Shown: positions 25,848-35,628, counted from the stretch's first letter. The stretch is DNA of 64,000 nucleotides from Thalassovita mediterranea (GCA_019448215.1 CP080408.1:2294001-2358000); one strand, 5' to 3'. A program made the numbers and translations. The notes: generated from the sequence alone by a model not told the origin.

Positions 25848-26948
25848 ATGAAAGCTGCCGTACTGCGCGAGCCGAACAAGCCGCTGTCGATTGAAGAGGT
25901 CTCGATTTCCAAGCCGGGGCCGCGTGAGGTGCTGGTGCGCCTGAAGGCGGTTGGTGTCTGCCATTCCGACGTGCACTTCTGGGATGGGGCGTTCCCGCAC
26001 GAACTGCCGACGATCCTTGGCCATGAGAGCGCGGGCGTGGTCGAGCAGGTGGGTAGCATGGTGTCGGCCGTGAAGCCGGGCGACCATGTCGTTTCCATCC
26101 TCTCGCCCTTCTGCGGGACGTGCGAGCATTGCCTGACGGGTCACATGTCGGTCTGCCATACGGTGAACCGGCCGCTCTTCCAGCGCGCAGAGGATGACGC
26201 GCCGCGGCTTTATGCGGGCAAGGAAAAGCTCAACCAGTTTTTGAACCTCTCTTCCTTTGCAGAGCAGATCCTGGTGCATGAGAACACGCTCTGCGCCATC
26301 GACCCTGAGATGCCGATGGACCGGGCCGCGCTGATCGGGTGCGGTGTGATTACCGGTGTCGGGTCCGTGTTTCATGCAGCCCAAGTTGAGCCGGGCTCAA
26401 CGGTTGCTGTGGTCGGCTGCGGCGGGGTGGGCCTGTCGGCGATCAATGGGGCAGCGATTGCCGGGGCGAGCAGGATCATCGCGATCGACCTTTCCGACGA
26501 CAAGCTGAAGATGGCCAAGAAGTTTGGCGCGACCGATTTCGTCAATCCGAAGAATGGCGATCCGATCGAGCAGGTCAAAGAGCTGACCGGCGGCGGCGTG
26601 CATTACTCATTTGAGTGTATCGGCCTCAAACAGACGGCCGAGCAGTCCTATCTGATGCTGCGCCCGCGCGGTGTCTCGACGATTATCGGCATGATCCCGC
26701 CGGGCGTGAATATCGAAGTGCCGGGCATTGAGCTTCTGGTGACCGAGAAGCGTCTGCAGGGCGCTGTCATGGGCTCGAACCGGTTCCGGGTCGACTTCCC
26801 GCGCCTCATTGAGCTCTACAAGCAGGGCCGTTTGCACCTCGACGATCTCGTCTCCGACCGGATCGGTCTCGAGGGGATTACGGGCGCGCTGCAGAACCTC
26901 AAGGACAATAAGGGCACGGTCGCCCGCCAGGTCGTAATGTTCGACTAG
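25848..26948 (+). CDS. Zinc-dependent alcohol dehydrogenase (class III-like)
   Basis: This medium-chain dehydrogenase of 366 residues oxidises alcohols with NAD(P). Catalytic zinc ligands are visible in GVCHSDVHFWDG and GHESAGVVEQVG. The structural zinc site is CGTCEHCLTGHMSVC near residues 93-107. The nucleotide-binding glycine pattern is VAVVGCGGVGLSA near 190. The overall pattern fits the class III/S-(hydroxymethyl)glutathione-type branch, but the substrate cannot be fixed. AGGAGG precedes the ATG by seven bases. It converges on the enoyl-CoA hydratase gene with a four-base CTAG overlap. Confidence 0.9.
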   Translation: MKAAVLREPNKPLSIEEVSISKPGPREVLVRLKAVGVCHSDVHFWDGAFPHELPTILGHESAGVVEQVGSMVSAVKPGDHVVSILSPFCGTCEHCLTGHMSVCHTVNRPLFQRAEDDAPRLYAGKEKLNQFLNLSSFAEQILVHENTLCAIDPEMPMDRAALIGCGVITGVGSVFHAAQVEPGSTVAVVGCGGVGLSAINGAAIAGASRIIAIDLSDDKLKMAKKFGATDFVNPKNGDPIEQVKELTGGGVHYSFECIGLKQTAEQSYLMLRPRGVSTIIGMIPPGVNIEVPGIELLVTEKRLQGAVMGSNRFRVDFPRLIELYKQGRLHLDDLVSDRIGLEGITGALQNLKDNKGTVARQVVMFD

Positions 26949-27691
26949 CTGGTCTCTGCCTTGCGCTGGCGGATATTGCGGCGGACGAAGGAAGACTGGG
27001 AGCGCTCTTCAAGCTCCATCAGCAGGGCAGGGTCGGACATTTCCAGCGCGGCATCGAGCGTTCGCTTGGTGACGCGCAGGGCGTCCGGCGCTGCCTGCAG
27101 CATCTCGCTCGCAAGCTGGTTGCCATAGGCGATGAGCTCTTCTGGCTCGACAACGGCGGAGACGATGCCATGGTCCAGCGCCTTTTCGGCGCTCATCGGG
27201 CGTGAGGTGAAAAGAAACTCGCGCGCTGCCGAGATGCCCATTGTGCGCTGAAGCCGCCAGCTGACGCCAAGCTCTGAGCCTGACAGGCCGATCTTGATGA
27301 AGGCAGGCACTAGCATTGCGCCCTTGGCGGCGACGATGATGTCGCTGGCGAGCGCAAGGGCGAGACCCCCGCCGGCGGCTGCGCCATTCACGAGGGAGAT
27401 GATCGGCTGCGGGCAGGCGCGCATCGCCTTGATCGTATCGCGCAGGCGCCAGTCGCCGCGTGGGCCGTCCCGCAGGGCTTCGGGTGTGCCGCCTGCTTTC
27501 AGGTCTGCGCCCGCATTGAAGGCGCGCCCTTCGCCGGTGAGGATCACTACGCGGACGTCTTCGTTGCGCCGGAGGTCTTCGAAGAGCTCCAAAAGCTCTA
27601 CCGACATCGGCTCATTGATGGCGTTCATCCGCTCTGGCCGGTTGAACTTGACCGTCCAGACGCCGTCGCCTTTTTCCACTTTCAATGTCAT
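26945..27691 (-). CDS. Enoyl-CoA hydratase/isomerase family protein
   Basis: This crotonase-fold protein of about 248 residues has the oxyanion-hole segments FNAGADLKAGG and NGAAAGGGLALALASD. The region that normally carries the first catalytic glutamate reads VPAFIKIGLSGSELGVSWRL, so that glutamate is not evident, and the reaction may differ from plain enoyl-CoA hydration. The start at 27691 has GGAG six bases upstream; an in-frame ATG at 27706 is the alternative. The C-terminal helix carries SSFVRRNIRQRK. Likely cytoplasmic and part of acyl-CoA metabolism. Confidence 0.85.
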   Translation of the reverse strand: MTLKVEKGDGVWTVKFNRPERMNAINEPMSVELLELFEDLRRNEDVRVVILTGEGRAFNAGADLKAGGTPEALRDGPRGDWRLRDTIKAMRACPQPIISLVNGAAAGGGLALALASDIIVAAKGAMLVPAFIKIGLSGSELGVSWRLQRTMGISAAREFLFTSRPMSAEKALDHGIVSAVVEPEELIAYGNQLASEMLQAAPDALRVTKRTLDAALEMSDPALLMELEERSQSSFVRRNIRQRKAETS

Positions 27692-27773
27692 TGCCTGCTC
27701 CGTCATATCCTATGTTGAGGGATTGAGTAGCAGAGGCAGGGGCGCTGTCTAATGGGGACGCAAGGGCAAGCGG

Positions 27774-28517
27774 TCAGAAGCTTTTGGTGATCCAGAAGCG
27801 GAAGTCGTGATCGGGGGCGCGGTCGGTCAGGCCGAAGAGCGTGCCGAGCGTCCAGCCATAGCCGTTTGGCAAATCGCCGCTGATCGCCGGGCCAGCTTCC
27901 TGTACCCGGTCGTCGATACCGAAATCATCGGTGTTTCCGAGGTCGGTGAACGCCAGAAGTGCGATGTCGAACTGGTCCGTGGCTTTCCATGTCAGGCTGG
28001 ACCTAAAGGAGAAATCGACCGTCTCGCGTGCACCGTCGCCAAGCTGCCGCGTCGCAATGAACTGGGCACGGGCGCGGAGAGTCTCAGAGAGGCGCCACTG
28101 ATTGAGCCAGTTGACGCCAATGCGCTCGGGCCCCGGGCCGGTGGACAGGCGGGCATCAACGCGGATGCCTGTTTGCCAGATACGCGCATTCTCCGGCGAT
28201 AGCTCTATGAGGTATTGGGCATTGAGGTTCCGGATCCTGAGATCGTCACCCGGCCTGTCTGACAGGTTCGCGAAGACCTTGAAGGCGGTGCGCTCATTGA
28301 GGGAAGCACCATAAGCGATGCGGTGTCCGATGCTCGCATCATCGCCGCTTTCGGCAGGGACCCAGCCCAGACGGTATTCAACCTCGCGCTTATCGGCTGA
28401 CACCGTCGGACCAGACACGGAGGAGAGGTTCTGGGCGCTGGCAAACCCCGCCGCGGAAGAAACCGCAAGGACGGCGATCAGGAGAAAACGTAGGGCGGCG
28501 CGAAAAGCGTCTTGCAT
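27774..28517 (-). CDS. Exported, probable outer-membrane beta-barrel protein
   Basis: The 247-residue protein has a signal peptide (FLLIAVLAVSSAAGFASA) followed by alternating polar and hydrophobic strands, such as EVEYRLGWVPA, FKVFANLSDRP and RAQFIATRQLG. It ends in FRFWITKSF, and a C-terminal phenylalanine is typical of outer-membrane barrels. No family is recognised. It may be a small porin-like or surface protein. It is divergent from the AI-2E family gene with a 265-base gap that shows no gene. Confidence 0.65.
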   Translation of the reverse strand: MQDAFRAALRFLLIAVLAVSSAAGFASAQNLSSVSGPTVSADKREVEYRLGWVPAESGDDASIGHRIAYGASLNERTAFKVFANLSDRPGDDLRIRNLNAQYLIELSPENARIWQTGIRVDARLSTGPGPERIGVNWLNQWRLSETLRARAQFIATRQLGDGARETVDFSFRSSLTWKATDQFDIALLAFTDLGNTDDFGIDDRVQEAGPAISGDLPNGYGWTLGTLFGLTDRAPDHDFRFWITKSF

Positions 28518-28782
28518 GGGTCAGGGTTTGCCTTTGGCCGGGTTTATGGATGCAGGGGATATGACGGTTTTGTGTCAGTGTGCAAGGTCGCCGCGAGAAG
28601 AGGGTTGTGGCGAGAGGATGTCTGGCCCCATCCGGCCGGGGTGGCCCGTCGAGATTGAGGCGCAGGCGGCGCGGCCCGCAGACAAGGCGCAGCACTCAAG
28701 GGGAACGCTCCTGCAAGTAGCCCGTTATCGGATGAAGCTCCCGGCACTGGCGCCAGGAGGTGGGCAATCCGGGTAGGGCGAT

Positions 28783-30024
28783 TTGAAAAGCGGTATTCTG
28801 TCAGGCAAGGTCGAGCCGGCCACACATTGGGCCATTATCGGGCTATTTGTACTGATGGCGGTGGGCGCCCTTTCATTTGCCCAATCCTTCTTCATTCCAG
28901 TCGTCTTCGCGCTTTTCCTGGCCTTGATATTCAGCCCGGTTCGCCGGTGGATGAGCAAGGCAGGGATCGGACCCGCCTTTGCGGCGGCCATTATCATGAC
29001 GGTCTTCTGCCTGGCCGCTTTCGTGACGCTTTACGTGATTTCCAACTCGCTCGCGACGATTCTCAGCGACGAGCCTCAGATCATGAACCGGATACAGGAG
29101 CGCCTGCAGGAGATTTCCGGTGTGCTGGAACCCGTGCGCGAGGCGGGCAAACAGATCGAGGAAATGCAGGCCAATAATGAAGGCCCGGAGCGCGTGGTCG
29201 TGCGCGAAGAAGGGATCTTCAGCCTGTGGGCAGAGACGACCCCCTATGTGCTGGGGCAGGCTGCCCTGGCCATCGTGTTGGCGACCTTCCTGATCGGGTC
29301 GGGCGACATGTTCTATGAGAAACTGGTCCGCGTCATGCCGACAGCGTCGCGCAAGCGGACCTCTGTGGGCATTGCCCGGGAGGTGGAGAACCAGCTCTCG
29401 ACCTATTTCCTGACCATCTTCGTCATCAACCTGGTTCTTGGCATCGTGATCGCGCTCGCCATGTGGGCGCTCGGTATGCCGGACCCGGTCTTTTTCGGGG
29501 TGATCGCCTTTGCGCTCAACTTCATCCCCTATGTCGGGTCGCTGGCAGGGATTGGCTTTGCCTTCATCATGGCACTGGTAACGTTCGACAGCCTGTTCAT
29601 GACGCTGGCACCGCCCTTCGTCTATTGGCTGATCAATACCGCTGAAGGCCAGTTCATGACACCTGTTGCCGTAGGCCGCAGGCTGAAGCTCAATGCGGTG
29701 GCGGTCTTCCTGTCGCTCGCTTTCTGGGCGTGGCTCTGGTCGTTCGTTGGCATGTTCCTGTCGACGCCAATGCTGATCGCGCTGAAAGCATTCACTGAGC
29801 GTACACCTGAGCTGTCATGGCTGGATACTTTCCTGCAAGGCCGCACTGAATGTGACCCGGAAGACAATGCCATTGTCAGCGAGGCGCTGGACGATGAAGG
29901 GTCAGATGTCTGCGCGGCGCCTGACGCAATTCCGCAGGAAGAGCTGGCGGAGCCAGAGGAGTCGACGGTCGACGAAATGGCTGACGACGATGAAGACGAC
30001 CGGTTGGCACCCGCGATCACCTAA
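28783..30024 (+). CDS. AI-2E/PerM family membrane transporter
   Basis: The 413-residue polytopic protein belongs to the AI-2E (PerM/YdiK/TqsA) family of inner-membrane permeases, whose substrates vary. Hydrophobic helices flank a helical periplasmic-type segment (about 80-150). The conserved core FALNFIPYVGSLAGIGFAFIMALV is seen near residues 242-265, and LSTPMLIALKAF near 324. An acidic C-terminal tail follows. The predicted start is TTG at 28783; no in-frame ATG or GTG is near, and the next Met is at residue 25. The stop overlaps the opposing MFS gene. Confidence 0.83.
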   Translation: MKSGILSGKVEPATHWAIIGLFVLMAVGALSFAQSFFIPVVFALFLALIFSPVRRWMSKAGIGPAFAAAIIMTVFCLAAFVTLYVISNSLATILSDEPQIMNRIQERLQEISGVLEPVREAGKQIEEMQANNEGPERVVVREEGIFSLWAETTPYVLGQAALAIVLATFLIGSGDMFYEKLVRVMPTASRKRTSVGIAREVENQLSTYFLTIFVINLVLGIVIALAMWALGMPDPVFFGVIAFALNFIPYVGSLAGIGFAFIMALVTFDSLFMTLAPPFVYWLINTAEGQFMTPVAVGRRLKLNAVAVFLSLAFWAWLWSFVGMFLSTPMLIALKAFTERTPELSWLDTFLQGRTECDPEDNAIVSEALDDEGSDVCAAPDAIPQEELAEPEESTVDEMADDDEDDRLAPAIT

Positions 30025-31331
30025 CCGTCTTTCTCCTGCACTTCCTCAAGACCGAGACCTACCAGAACGGACAGCGCGCTCATCGCGGCGAGAACGCCTA
30101 TCACGACCGAAACGCCAGCATATTCTGCCAGGAGGCTGAAGGCACCGCCTGCGGCCAGTAGCAGGCCGATGATGGTGTTCGACAGGGCGGTATAGGCCGC
30201 GCGCGTATCCTGTGTGGCCATGTCGACAAGGTGGGTGGAGCGACCGAGGCGCACGCCCTGATATGCAAGCATCAGCGCGAAGATAACAGCCGGCAGGCCC
30301 CAGACAGAAGTCAGCAGGCCGATGGCGTTCAGGGCAAGAGTCGCGGCAAGGGCAATACTGGCCGCGATGGCCGAGAAGATCAGCACCTTCCGGCTGGAGC
30401 GGTCAGCTAGCCGGCCCCAGACATAGGAGCTGAGCAGAGAGGCGCCCGCCGATGCGATGACGAGGAGGCCGAGGCCCCCGAATGCATTTTCAGCGTTACC
30501 ATTTGAGCCGAGAGCAACCATGAAAGGCGGGGCAAGCGCAGTCGAAATTAGCAGGCCGCGTGTCGCAATGAAGCGGCGAAGCTGCGCGTCCTTTGCGAGA
30601 AGCCCGAAATTCTCCATGGCGGCCGCCAGCGGATTGGCGCCGCCCTCGGTCGCGCCCGCTTCTTCCTGCAGGGTGGAGAAAAGCACGGAAGCAAGAAGCC
30701 AGAGACCTGCAGCGACAAGCAGGCCTGCGAGAACCACAGGCATTCGTGAGAGTGTGCCGGTGGCGAGGATTGCCCCAAAAATGATGACGAAGAAGGCGGC
30801 GAGCGAGCTCGCCGTGCCGGTTGCGGTGCCGCGCCGTGCCTTTGAGACGGTCTTGCCGAGCACGTCCTTATAAGTCACCGAGCAGACGCTGCGGGCGAGG
30901 GCAAGGACGCCAAGTGCGGTCACGATGGCGATACCCGCAGCGGCACCTTCAAGGTAAATGGCGGCGAGTGCGATGGCTGCGGCGCTGAGGCCTTGGATGG
31001 CGCTACCAACGCTCCAGGCCCATTTGCGCTTCGATAGCCGCCGCAGGCTGGCGGCGGTCAGAAGTTGCGGCAGGAGGGCGCCGGACTCCCGGACGGGTAC
31101 GAGGAGGCCGATGAAGACGGCAGGCGCGCCGAGTTGGGTCAGAAGCCATGACAGGACAAGCTTTGGGTCGATCAGGCCGTCGGCCGTCTTGGTGGCGCCG
31201 AGGGAGGCGATATGGGTGATGAAGTTGCGAGGCTGATCGTTGCAGGCGCTTTCGGGAATGTCGCGGCAGACGCGTCCGTCATCATCTGACGTCAGCATAC
31301 GGTATGCCTTGTCGAGCGTTGTTTCGGACAT
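30021..31331 (-). CDS. Major facilitator superfamily transporter
   Basis: The 436-residue protein has about 12 hydrophobic segments in two halves, separated by a loop that contains SLQEEAGATEGGANPL-like polar residues. An RLADRSSRKVLI segment in the second half matches the MFS loop 2-3 signature, GxxxDRxGRK-like. The first ~45 residues are soluble. The substrate is unknown. ATG at 31331 is preceded by AGGAGGA at some distance; a longer frame to 31535 is not supported. It converges with the AI-2E family gene (overlapping stops) and is divergent from a DedA-like gene. Confidence 0.82.
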   Translation of the reverse strand: MSETTLDKAYRMLTSDDDGRVCRDIPESACNDQPRNFITHIASLGATKTADGLIDPKLVLSWLLTQLGAPAVFIGLLVPVRESGALLPQLLTAASLRRLSKRKWAWSVGSAIQGLSAAAIALAAIYLEGAAAGIAIVTALGVLALARSVCSVTYKDVLGKTVSKARRGTATGTASSLAAFFVIIFGAILATGTLSRMPVVLAGLLVAAGLWLLASVLFSTLQEEAGATEGGANPLAAAMENFGLLAKDAQLRRFIATRGLLISTALAPPFMVALGSNGNAENAFGGLGLLVIASAGASLLSSYVWGRLADRSSRKVLIFSAIAASIALAATLALNAIGLLTSVWGLPAVIFALMLAYQGVRLGRSTHLVDMATQDTRAAYTALSNTIIGLLLAAGGAFSLLAEYAGVSVVIGVLAAMSALSVLVGLGLEEVQEKDG

Positions 31332-31470
31332 GGCTTGGAATCTTCCTCCTGCACGGGGCCTCAGCGCAGGTAGGTCACCGCTCTGGCAGGTCAATACAGT
31401 GCCATTAAGTCCCATGCGGCTTTGCCAGTGGTGAAGGGAACATCGCGGTTCCAATAACCGTTTGCGATGC

Positions 31471-32076
31471 ATGACGGAGACCCTGACAGAGCAGCCCGAC
31501 CAGTCCGTACGGGCCAAGATTGCATCCTGGGCCAAGGGTCCGCTTTTCTATCCCATCGCTGTTCTTGTTGGCTTTCTCGAAGGCAGTTTTGTCGTCGTGC
31601 CGATGGAGCCCGTCTATATTCCGATGATGGTAATGAAGCGCAAACAGGCCTGGCTTGTCGCGCTGGCGCTACTGCTCGGCAATGTGCTGGGCGGCCTGCT
31701 CATCTACTGGCTGGGCGCAGTTCTAGCGGATGACTTGCTGCAGCCAATGATCTCCATGTTTGGCGCGCAGGAAACCTATGACGCGACACTTCAGAAACTG
31801 AGAGAGGATGGGTTCACGACCCTGTTCATGATTGGCGTGACGCCGTTCCCGTTCCAGGTCGGTGTGGCGGCTGCAGGCGCGGCTGGCTTCTCGGTCCTGC
31901 TTTTCATCGTGGCTGTGACGGCTTCGCGCTCAATCCGGTTTCTTGTTATCGCCACTCTTGTGATGATCGTTGGTCAGAGTGCCGAGAAGATTCTCAAAAA
32001 GTACGATGTCGAGATCTTCGTTGGCGGACTTTTACTGTTTGCCGGTTTTGCGACCTATCTCGTCTTCTTCAGCTGA
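31471..32076 (+). CDS. DedA/VTT-domain small membrane protein (YqaA-like)
   Basis: The 201-residue inner-membrane protein has about five hydrophobic segments and the VTT pattern FLEGSFVVVPMEPVYIPMMVM near residue 40, followed by ALLLGNVLGGLLIYWLGAVLAD. The segment FMIGVTPFPFQVGVAAAGAAG near 120 matches the re-entrant loop of the family. Relatives flip or exchange membrane lipids, but function is not assigned here. No clear Shine-Dalgarno precedes the ATG at 31471. A TTG three codons upstream is in frame. Confidence 0.78.
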   Translation: MTETLTEQPDQSVRAKIASWAKGPLFYPIAVLVGFLEGSFVVVPMEPVYIPMMVMKRKQAWLVALALLLGNVLGGLLIYWLGAVLADDLLQPMISMFGAQETYDATLQKLREDGFTTLFMIGVTPFPFQVGVAAAGAAGFSVLLFIVAVTASRSIRFLVIATLVMIVGQSAEKILKKYDVEIFVGGLLLFAGFATYLVFFS

Positions 32077-32160
32077 CCCTGCGTCAGATATCTCTCTGCT
32101 TGATATCGCGCGGGCGCTCGTTTCATATCCGCGTCAAAAGATATGGGAGGAATGAGCGTC

Positions 32161-33363
32161 ATGTCAGGTCAGGTCCACGGGCATTGCGATCCGAAATTTG
32201 CTGAAGTCCGCGAAGAGTTTGAGCGCAATTTCGCCGAGCGCGGCGAGAAGGGCGCATCGGTCTGCCTCAGTGTTGGCGGTGAGACGCTGGTCGACCTCTG
32301 GGGCGGCGTTGCGGATGTGAAGACGGGCGAGGAATGGCGTGAGGATACGGTCTCGATTGTCTTCTCCTGCACCAAGGCTGCGACTGCGATCTGCGCGCAT
32401 ATCCTGATCGACCGCGGCGAGCTTGAGCTGCAGGCGCCGGTTTCGAATTACTGGCCTGAGTTTGCGAAGGCCGGGAAGGAAAAGACCACGGTCCAGATGA
32501 TGCTGAACCATGAGAGCGCCATTCCAGCGCTGCGGGAGCCGGTGAAAGAGAAGGGCTTCCTCGACTGGGACTACATGATCAAGCGCATGGAAGACGAGCC
32601 AGCCTGGTGGGAGCCGGGTACGCGCAATGGCTATCATATGGTCAATTTTGGCTGGACGGTCGGCGAGCTGGTGCGCCGCGTTTCCGGCAAGTCGCTGGGG
32701 CAGTTCTTTGCTGATGAAGTGGCCGGGCCGACGGGGGCGAAATTCTGGATCGGCCTGCCGGACGGCGTTGAGCCGCACATCGCTGATATACTGCCTTACA
32801 TCCCACAGAAGGGTGACCCGGTCTCTGATTTTGCGGGTCTTCTGATGGGGGACCCGACCTCCATTCAGGCGCTGTCCTTTCTGAATAATGGCGGGTGGGG
32901 CGCCAATGACAAGGATGCGCACAAGGCTGAGATTGGCGGGGCTGGCGGTATTTCGAATGCGCGCGGTCAGGTCGCCATGTACACGCCGCTGGCCGTGAAT
33001 GATGGCTCTCTAGTGTCAAAGGATCGCGTGTCGGCCATGTCGATGGTGTCCACGGCGACCCAGCGGGATGCGACGCTTCTGGTGCCAACGCGCTTTGCGT
33101 CCGGCTTCATGAAGTCGATGGACAACCGCGCGCTTCCGGGGGCGCAGGCGCAGTCGGCCATTATCGGCAAGGAAGCGTTCGGCCATGTCGGCGCGGGTGG
33201 CCATATCGGCTTTGCTGACCCCGAATGCGGTCTCGCCTTCAGCTATACGATGTCACAGATGGGCCTTGGCCTGCTGATGAATGAGCGCGGCCAGTCTCTC
33301 ATCGATGCGGCCTACCGGGCCCTCGGCTACCGGTCGAACGCGCCGGGCGCCTGGGTGAAATAG
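32161..33363 (+). CDS. Serine beta-lactamase-like esterase (class C fold)
   Basis: The 400-residue protein belongs to the beta-lactamase/EstB esterase family. The SxxK motif is Ser69-Cys-Thr-Lys72, the second tyrosine-type motif is probably in NGYHMVNFGW near 160, and the third region is HVGAGGHIGFAD near 342. It lacks a signal peptide, so it is probably a cytoplasmic esterase and not an antibiotic-resistance enzyme. The start at 32161 is set by GGGAGG ten bases upstream; in-frame ATGs at 32143 and 32152 lie on or too near that sequence. Confidence 0.85.
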   Translation: MSGQVHGHCDPKFAEVREEFERNFAERGEKGASVCLSVGGETLVDLWGGVADVKTGEEWREDTVSIVFSCTKAATAICAHILIDRGELELQAPVSNYWPEFAKAGKEKTTVQMMLNHESAIPALREPVKEKGFLDWDYMIKRMEDEPAWWEPGTRNGYHMVNFGWTVGELVRRVSGKSLGQFFADEVAGPTGAKFWIGLPDGVEPHIADILPYIPQKGDPVSDFAGLLMGDPTSIQALSFLNNGGWGANDKDAHKAEIGGAGGISNARGQVAMYTPLAVNDGSLVSKDRVSAMSMVSTATQRDATLLVPTRFASGFMKSMDNRALPGAQAQSAIIGKEAFGHVGAGGHIGFADPECGLAFSYTMSQMGLGLLMNERGQSLIDAAYRALGYRSNAPGAWVK

Positions 33364-33459
33364 CCTAGACCAATTCCGCTTTCAGCGGGATCGGTCGTCG
33401 GTTTGTTTGCGCTCACGCCAGCCCGTTGAAGCTGCCACTGGCGTGGCCTTCTCCGCCTT

Positions 33460-33482
33460 CATTTGATCCACTGGATCAAATG
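33460..33482. repeat. Perfect 23-base palindrome centred on 33471
   Basis: CATTTGATCCA, a single C, and TGGATCAAATG form 11 paired bases on each side. The gap between the esterase and GGDEF-EAL genes (33364-33579) contains further dyads, including GCGTTTCC/GGAAACGC at 33554-33578 directly beyond the stop of the GGDEF-EAL gene. No T-run follows either hairpin. They may be repeat elements or mRNA 3' ends. Confidence 0.6.
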
Positions 33483-33579
33483 ATCGCTGCGCGACCGGCT
33501 CCGAAGCTCCGCGGGGGCGGTGCATTCGCGCCGGGCTCGCCTTGCTCGCTTCCGCGTTTCCATCAAAGTCGGAAACGCT

Positions 33580-35547
33580 CTAGCTCGCCAGCGACAGGAG
33601 CTGGTCGTGAAACTCGATCTGCAGGACCATCTGGGTGTCGCCGCCAGAGAGTGGCTTCGAATAGTAGAAACCCTGTATCTGGCCGGCGCCAAGATCGCTG
33701 ATCAGATCGAACTGTTCCTGGGTCTCGACGCCTTCGACGACGCAGGACAGTCCCATATTTTCGCAGAGGTCGAGGATTGAACGAAGCACGTTCGCGCTTT
33801 TCTGATTGTGGGTCAGGTCGCGGACAAAGCTGCGGTCAACCTTCAACGCGTCGATCGGCAAGCGGTGGACATAGGCGAGGCTGGAGAAGCCGGTGCCGAA
33901 ATCGTCGATGGCAATGCGCGCACCGGCAGCCTTGATCTCTTCCAGCACGTCGAGCGCGCTTTCGAAGTCCTTGAGAACGGCCGACTCGGTGATCTCAAAG
34001 ATAAGACGGGAAACCGGGAAGCGGGCCTTGCGGGCAATGGACAGCAGACGCGAGACAGCGCCCGGCGTGTTGAGGCTGACGGCTGAGAGGTTGAAGCTGA
34101 GCGTCAACTCACCCGGCCAATGGCAGGCTTCCGTGACGGCCTTGCGGAACAGGGTTTCGCTCAAGCGGCCGATGATGCCGGAATTCTCGGCGATCTGGAT
34201 GAAACGGTCGGGGCGAACGTTTCCGAGAGTTGGCGAGTACCACCGTGCAAGTGCCTCCAGGCCGCAGGTGTGCCCCTTATTGAGGTCGAGCACTGGCTGG
34301 AACTCCACCGACATCTCCTTTTCGAGGTCTGCATGACGCAGGCCCTGCTCAATGGCGCTATTCTCGAAGACGAGCCGCTCATGCTCCTGAGAGAAGAAGA
34401 CCGGTTCGGACTTGTTGTGATGCTTGGCGTAATAGAGCGCATAGTCGGCGCGGTCGAAGAGGTGACTGCGCGTGTCGGCAGTGTGTGGGAAGCGTGCAAG
34501 GCCGATGGTGGCTGACAGATTGGCCGAGCCATCGTCGAAATCGTAGGGCTGACGAAGCATCTCGCAGGCCTGTCGCGCGACTTTTGTGACGTCCTCATCG
34601 CTGAGCTCGCTGCGGATCAACAGGCCAAATTCGTCGCCCGCAAGCCGGGCCACTGTGACGTCATAGTCGGCGAAGGCTTCCGTCAGGCGGCTGGCGGTCT
34701 CAATCAGCACGGCGTCACCTGCCGGATGACCAAAGACGTCATTGACGGCTTTAAAGCCATCAAGGTCGAGCAGGGCGACGACGAAGGTGCAGTCGCTGCC
34801 GGAGCATTGCTCAACCAGTTCATCGATCTCGAACAGGAACTGGCGGCGATTTGGCAGGGAGGTCAGGCTGTCCGTGTTGGCAAGCCGGTGATTTTCTTCC
34901 GACAAGGCCTGGAGCTTGTTTCGCTGGCGCCCATGTTCCAGTTCCTGCTCAACCAGCTGGACGAAGTCGCGCTCGATATTGATGAGAATGTGCCCCAGCA
35001 CAACAGAGACGAGCGCGAGATTGAAGGCGACCGACGTGTAGGCAAACGAGCCTTGCGAGAAGAGCAGGATACACGTCAACGGCGTTACTGTTGCCAGCAC
35101 GAGGATGGCGGCCTGTCGCAGATGGACGAGGCAGAAAGCGCAAGCTGAGACTGACACCGCGTTGAAAAAGATGGCCTGGGCGTTCTGGCCGGTGTCGCCA
35201 AAGGGCAGGAACAGGATTCCCCACACACCAAAGATGGCGCCAACCGGGACAACAAGCAGGATAGTGTTGCGAAGGCTGGAGAAAACCTGCGCATCGGTCA
35301 GCGTTGTATTGCGCGTCCGCAAGTATTTGAGGGCCCTTAGCGCCATGAAGCCGAGCATGACAGCTGGTATGTAGACCGTCATCATATCTGGCGCCGAGCC
35401 GAAATGGGTGAGGGACAGGCCAAGCAGGTTGATGCCAAGGATGCTGTACATCAATGGGACTTGCTTGCTGAGGGCCGCGTACCGGGCGCGGTTGACTTCG
35501 ACGTCTTCTGGCTCAAGTGTCAGGAATGAACGCAGGTTGGAAAGCAC
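33580..35547 (-). CDS. Membrane-bound GGDEF-EAL protein (cyclic di-GMP metabolism)
   Basis: The 655-residue protein has about six N-terminal transmembrane helices (about 30-195), a coiled linker, a GGDEF domain (225-385) and an EAL domain (400-650). The diguanylate cyclase signature reads AGDEF, a variant that can still be active. The EAL motif is present in GLEALARWYSPT, together with DDFGTGFSSLAYV and EGVETQEQ, so phosphodiesterase activity is likely. The membrane region resembles a sensor domain. Its net effect on cyclic di-GMP is not certain. It is divergent from hslO. Confidence 0.9.
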   Translation of the reverse strand: MLSNLRSFLTLEPEDVEVNRARYAALSKQVPLMYSILGINLLGLSLTHFGSAPDMMTVYIPAVMLGFMALRALKYLRTRNTTLTDAQVFSSLRNTILLVVPVGAIFGVWGILFLPFGDTGQNAQAIFFNAVSVSACAFCLVHLRQAAILVLATVTPLTCILLFSQGSFAYTSVAFNLALVSVVLGHILINIERDFVQLVEQELEHGRQRNKLQALSEENHRLANTDSLTSLPNRRQFLFEIDELVEQCSGSDCTFVVALLDLDGFKAVNDVFGHPAGDAVLIETASRLTEAFADYDVTVARLAGDEFGLLIRSELSDEDVTKVARQACEMLRQPYDFDDGSANLSATIGLARFPHTADTRSHLFDRADYALYYAKHHNKSEPVFFSQEHERLVFENSAIEQGLRHADLEKEMSVEFQPVLDLNKGHTCGLEALARWYSPTLGNVRPDRFIQIAENSGIIGRLSETLFRKAVTEACHWPGELTLSFNLSAVSLNTPGAVSRLLSIARKARFPVSRLIFEITESAVLKDFESALDVLEEIKAAGARIAIDDFGTGFSSLAYVHRLPIDALKVDRSFVRDLTHNQKSANVLRSILDLCENMGLSCVVEGVETQEQFDLISDLGAGQIQGFYYSKPLSGGDTQMVLQIEFHDQLLSLAS

Positions 35548-35628
35548 GGCGACGTCCTTTTTAGTCTACTGGGACTCCCGCTTAGACAATTGAGCTTAAA
35601 TTGCGCTTTCGGGCATATGTGCGATTTC

